The translations under genes and the position numbers were made by a program. A stretch of 8,041 bases of DNA from Coprococcus_A sp051877705 (lineage in GTDB: Bacteria > Bacillota > Clostridia > Lachnospirales > Lachnospiraceae), in assembly GCA_051877705.1 (NCBI GenBank), contig JBJEJD010000196.1, positions 1-8,041 on the forward strand. Reading direction: 5' to 3'. The notes under the pieces are model-generated. The model made no database searches, was not told where the DNA came from, and saw nothing but the letters and a program-made list of their open reading frames with translations. Below, one piece after another: positions 6,565 to 8,041 of the stretch. Each line of letters starts with the position of its first letter. Position 1 is the stretch's first letter.

Positions 6565-6570
6565 TATAAT
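6565..6570 (+). promoter_or_regulatory. Likely -10 box of an acr3 promoter
   Basis: A perfect TATAAT lies just after the terminator and two bases before the second ArsR operator-like site, copying the layout upstream of arsR. No good -35 box is found 16-18 bases upstream. A TG at 6561-6562 resembles an extended -10 element but is one base too far away. The placement supports a separate acr3 promoter more than the sequence alone does. Confidence 0.5.
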
Positions 6571-6571
6571 A

Positions 6572-6589
6572 TATAGAAAAATTTCAATA
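6572..6589 (+). promoter_or_regulatory. ArsR operator 2, upstream of acr3
   Basis: TATAGAAA-AA-TTTCAATA is an inverted repeat with 7 of 8 arm positions paired. It shares the 13-base core ATAGAAAAATTTC exactly with operator 1 (6160-6172 there, 6573-6585 here). It lies directly after the TATAAT at 6565-6570, so ArsR bound here would block a separate acr3 promoter. Confidence 0.7.
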
Positions 6590-6613
6590 TTTCAATTTGA
6601 GGAGGTTTGCGAG

Positions 6614-6646
6614 ATGGAAATTGTAAAGAGAGGTGCAGAACGATGA
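6614..6646 (+). CDS. Putative 10-residue leader peptide overlapping the acr3 start
   Basis: A short ORF encoding MEIVKRGAER starts 8 bases after GAGGAGG (6599-6605), the best ribosome binding site in this region. Its TGA stop (6644-6646) overlaps the acr3 ATG (6643-6645) as ATGA, so ribosomes ending here could restart on acr3. I recognise no conserved function for the peptide. It may be a translational-coupling leader or the remnant of a small gene that once lay between arsR and acr3. Whether it is translated is inference. Confidence 0.45.
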   Translation: MEIVKRGAER

Positions 6647-7677
6647 AGAAAGCAGAAAACACAGGAATCAGCTCTTTTCAGCGATATCTGACAGTGTGGG
6701 TGTTTATTTGCATGTTTGTGGGAGTGATGATGGGGCATTTTGTTCCTGTACTGCCGGCATTTTTGAATCAATTTGAGTATGCCCGGATCTCCATTCCTAT
6801 GGCTGCGCTGATCTGGGTTATGATCTACCCGATGATGCTGAAAGTGGATTTTCAGAGTATCCGCAATGTGGGCAAAAATCCTAAAGGATTGCTGATTACA
6901 TGGATCGTTAACTGGCTGATTAAACCTTTCACGATGTACGGGATTGCCAGCCTGTTCTTCTTTGCAGTCTTCAGAAGATTGATTGCACCGGAACTGGCAA
7001 CAGAGTACCTGGCTGGGGCAGTATTGCTCGGTGCTGCTCCATGTACGGCTATGGTATTTGTGTGGAGTACGCTGACCCGGGGCAATCCTGCATATACTGT
7101 AGTTCAGGTGGCAACAAATGATGTGATCATATTGATTGCCTTTGTACCGATTGTGAAATTTCTTCTTGGTGTGTCAAATGTGAATGTGCCTTTTGATACA
7201 TTAATTCTCAGCGTTGTGTTGTTTGTGGTCATTCCGCTGGCAGGGGGCATCCTGACCCGGATCTTTGTGACAAAGAGCAAGGGGACAGATTATTTTGAAA
7301 ATGTGTTCATTCACAAATTTGATTCTGCAACCACCATTGGCCTCCTGCTGACGCTGGTATTGATCTTCATGGGGCAGAGTAAAGTTATCCTTGATAATCC
7401 GATTCATATTGTACTGATTGCCATACCACTCGTTTTACAGACATTTTTGATATTTTCTATTGCCTATGGAATCTGCAGACTGGTAAAATTACCTTATGAT
7501 ATAGCAGCTCCTGCCGGGATGATCGGAGCTTCCAACTTTTTTGAACTGGCAGTGGCGGTGGCTGTTGCTTTGTTCGGAACGACCAGCCCTGCTGCTCTTG
7601 CCACAACGGTAGGCGTCCTGACGGAGGTGCCGGTCATGCTGACACTGGTCAAGATTGCAAATAAAACAGTCTATTAA
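6643..7677 (+). CDS. acr3: Acr3-family arsenite efflux permease
   Basis: A 344-residue inner-membrane protein with about ten hydrophobic segments that expels arsenite, driven by the proton gradient in this family (also written arsB in some annotations). Family hallmarks are visible: GAAPCTAMVFVWS with Cys134, the conserved thiolate; ATNDVIILIAFVP; GASNFFELAVAVA with Glu301, the conserved membrane glutamate; and the closing VLTEVPVMLTLV. Length is normal for the bacterial type. The ATG at 6643 is chosen because GAGAGG (6628-6633) lies 9 bases upstream and the first helix follows normally; an in-frame TTG at 6607 sits against the GAGGAGG site with almost no spacer. It follows arsR after a terminator and appears to have its own ArsR operator. 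No arsC reductase or arsA ATPase gene is in view. Confidence 0.95.
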   Translation: MKKAENTGISSFQRYLTVWVFICMFVGVMMGHFVPVLPAFLNQFEYARISIPMAALIWVMIYPMMLKVDFQSIRNVGKNPKGLLITWIVNWLIKPFTMYGIASLFFFAVFRRLIAPELATEYLAGAVLLGAAPCTAMVFVWSTLTRGNPAYTVVQVATNDVIILIAFVPIVKFLLGVSNVNVPFDTLILSVVLFVVIPLAGGILTRIFVTKSKGTDYFENVFIHKFDSATTIGLLLTLVLIFMGQSKVILDNPIHIVLIAIPLVLQTFLIFSIAYGICRLVKLPYDIAAPAGMIGASNFFELAVAVAVALFGTTSPAALATTVGVLTEVPVMLTLVKIANKTVY

Positions 7678-7719
7678 TGCGATTTCAGTTATGATGAATT
7701 TGGGAAAGGGGATGGAAGA

Positions 7720-8041
7720 ATGATTCAGAGTGAAAGAGATCTTTTGTTTAGTCGTACAAGTAAATATCTGAGTATTGGAATTACAGAGAACGGGGAAAGG
7801 CGAATGTCGCTTTCAGTGCCCTGGGAGGATACCTGTTCTGCATTCAATATGAATCTTCCTACTGTTTATCTGACGGAAAAAGACTTTGAAGATGAAGAAA
7901 TCATGGAGCAGCTGAAGAATTTCCATATCCGTGGATGCTATATTTTTACCCCATTGAAAGATTACAGCTTTCTGGCACAGTTTACGGATATCTGGGATAT
8001 GTATATTGAATATGGCGGTGCCATCAGAGATCTTTCCTTTA
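7720..8041 (+). CDS. Unrecognised ORF, 5' part, possibly leucine-rich-repeat-like
   Basis: An open frame of 107 codons runs off the window, beginning MIQSERDLLFSRTSKYLSI. AAAGGGG (7705-7711) lies 8 bases before the ATG, and 42 bases separate it from acr3 with no terminator seen, so it could be cotranscribed with acr3. There is no signal peptide and no membrane segment. Near the end, DYSFLAQF and DLSF recur 23 residues apart with hydrophobic residues between them in a leucine-rich-repeat-like rhythm. I do not recognise the first 75 residues. The ORF was found by reading, as it lacks a stop in the window. Translation is likely; function is unknown. Confidence 0.7.
   Translation, partial: MIQSERDLLFSRTSKYLSIGITENGERRMSLSVPWEDTCSAFNMNLPTVYLTEKDFEDEEIMEQLKNFHIRGCYIFTPLKDYSFLAQFTDIWDMYIEYGGAIRDLSF

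Noticed and set aside
6607..6642. TTG start giving acr3 12 more residues
   Set aside because: Only one base separates it from the GAGGAGG site, and the ATG at 6643 has its own site at proper spacing.
7691..7723. Second 10-codon ORF ending in an ATGA overlap with the last gene
   Set aside because: Unlike the acr3 leader it has no ribosome binding site, so the overlap is probably chance.

Overview
This 8,041-base window looks like a chromosomal segment of a gut-type Firmicute of class Clostridia, most likely Lachnospiraceae. That placement is inferred from protein style, strong AGGAGG-type ribosome binding sites, AT-rich intergenic DNA between moderately GC-rich genes, and gene content; it was not tested by a search. 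All recognisable genes lie on the + strand.

Region 1 (1-788) is the 3' half of hcp, encoding the hybrid-cluster protein (hydroxylamine reductase). The C-terminal hybrid-cluster ligands are visible.

Region 2 (about 789-6072) is a five-gene unit with close spacing. It encodes an integral-membrane substrate-binding component (EcfS-like, 927-1778), one polypeptide carrying two ABC ATPase domains (1784-3520), the EcfT transmembrane protein (3523-4356), a PHP-family metal-dependent phosphoesterase (4383-5219) and an RpiR/MurR-type regulator with an HTH and a SIS domain (5242-6072). Together these form a complete group II-like energy-coupling-factor importer with its own hydrolase and its own sensor. 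The substrate cannot be named from the sequence. The S component does not match a vitamin family that I recognise and carries an extra C-terminal membrane hairpin, so this is the best candidate here for an undescribed system. A promoter-like site at the end of ecfT may give the phosphoesterase and regulator separate expression. An inverted repeat just upstream of the S-component gene is a candidate operator.

Region 3 (about 6073-7677) is an arsenic-resistance module: an ArsR repressor with the As(III)-binding C-x-C motif, followed by an Acr3 arsenite efflux permease. A consensus sigma-A promoter (TTGACA, 17 bases, TATAAT) precedes arsR, and a perfect 8+2+8 inverted repeat sits on its start point. 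A near-copy of this operator, sharing 13 identical bases, lies before acr3. The two genes are separated by an intrinsic terminator, so each seems to have its own ArsR-controlled start. A 10-codon leader ORF with a strong ribosome binding site overlaps the acr3 start as ATGA.

Region 4 (7720-8041) is the 5' part of an unrecognised ORF, possibly leucine-rich-repeat-like, running off the window. No tRNA, rRNA, CRISPR array, insertion sequence or attachment site was seen, and no gene-free stretch exceeds 300 bases.
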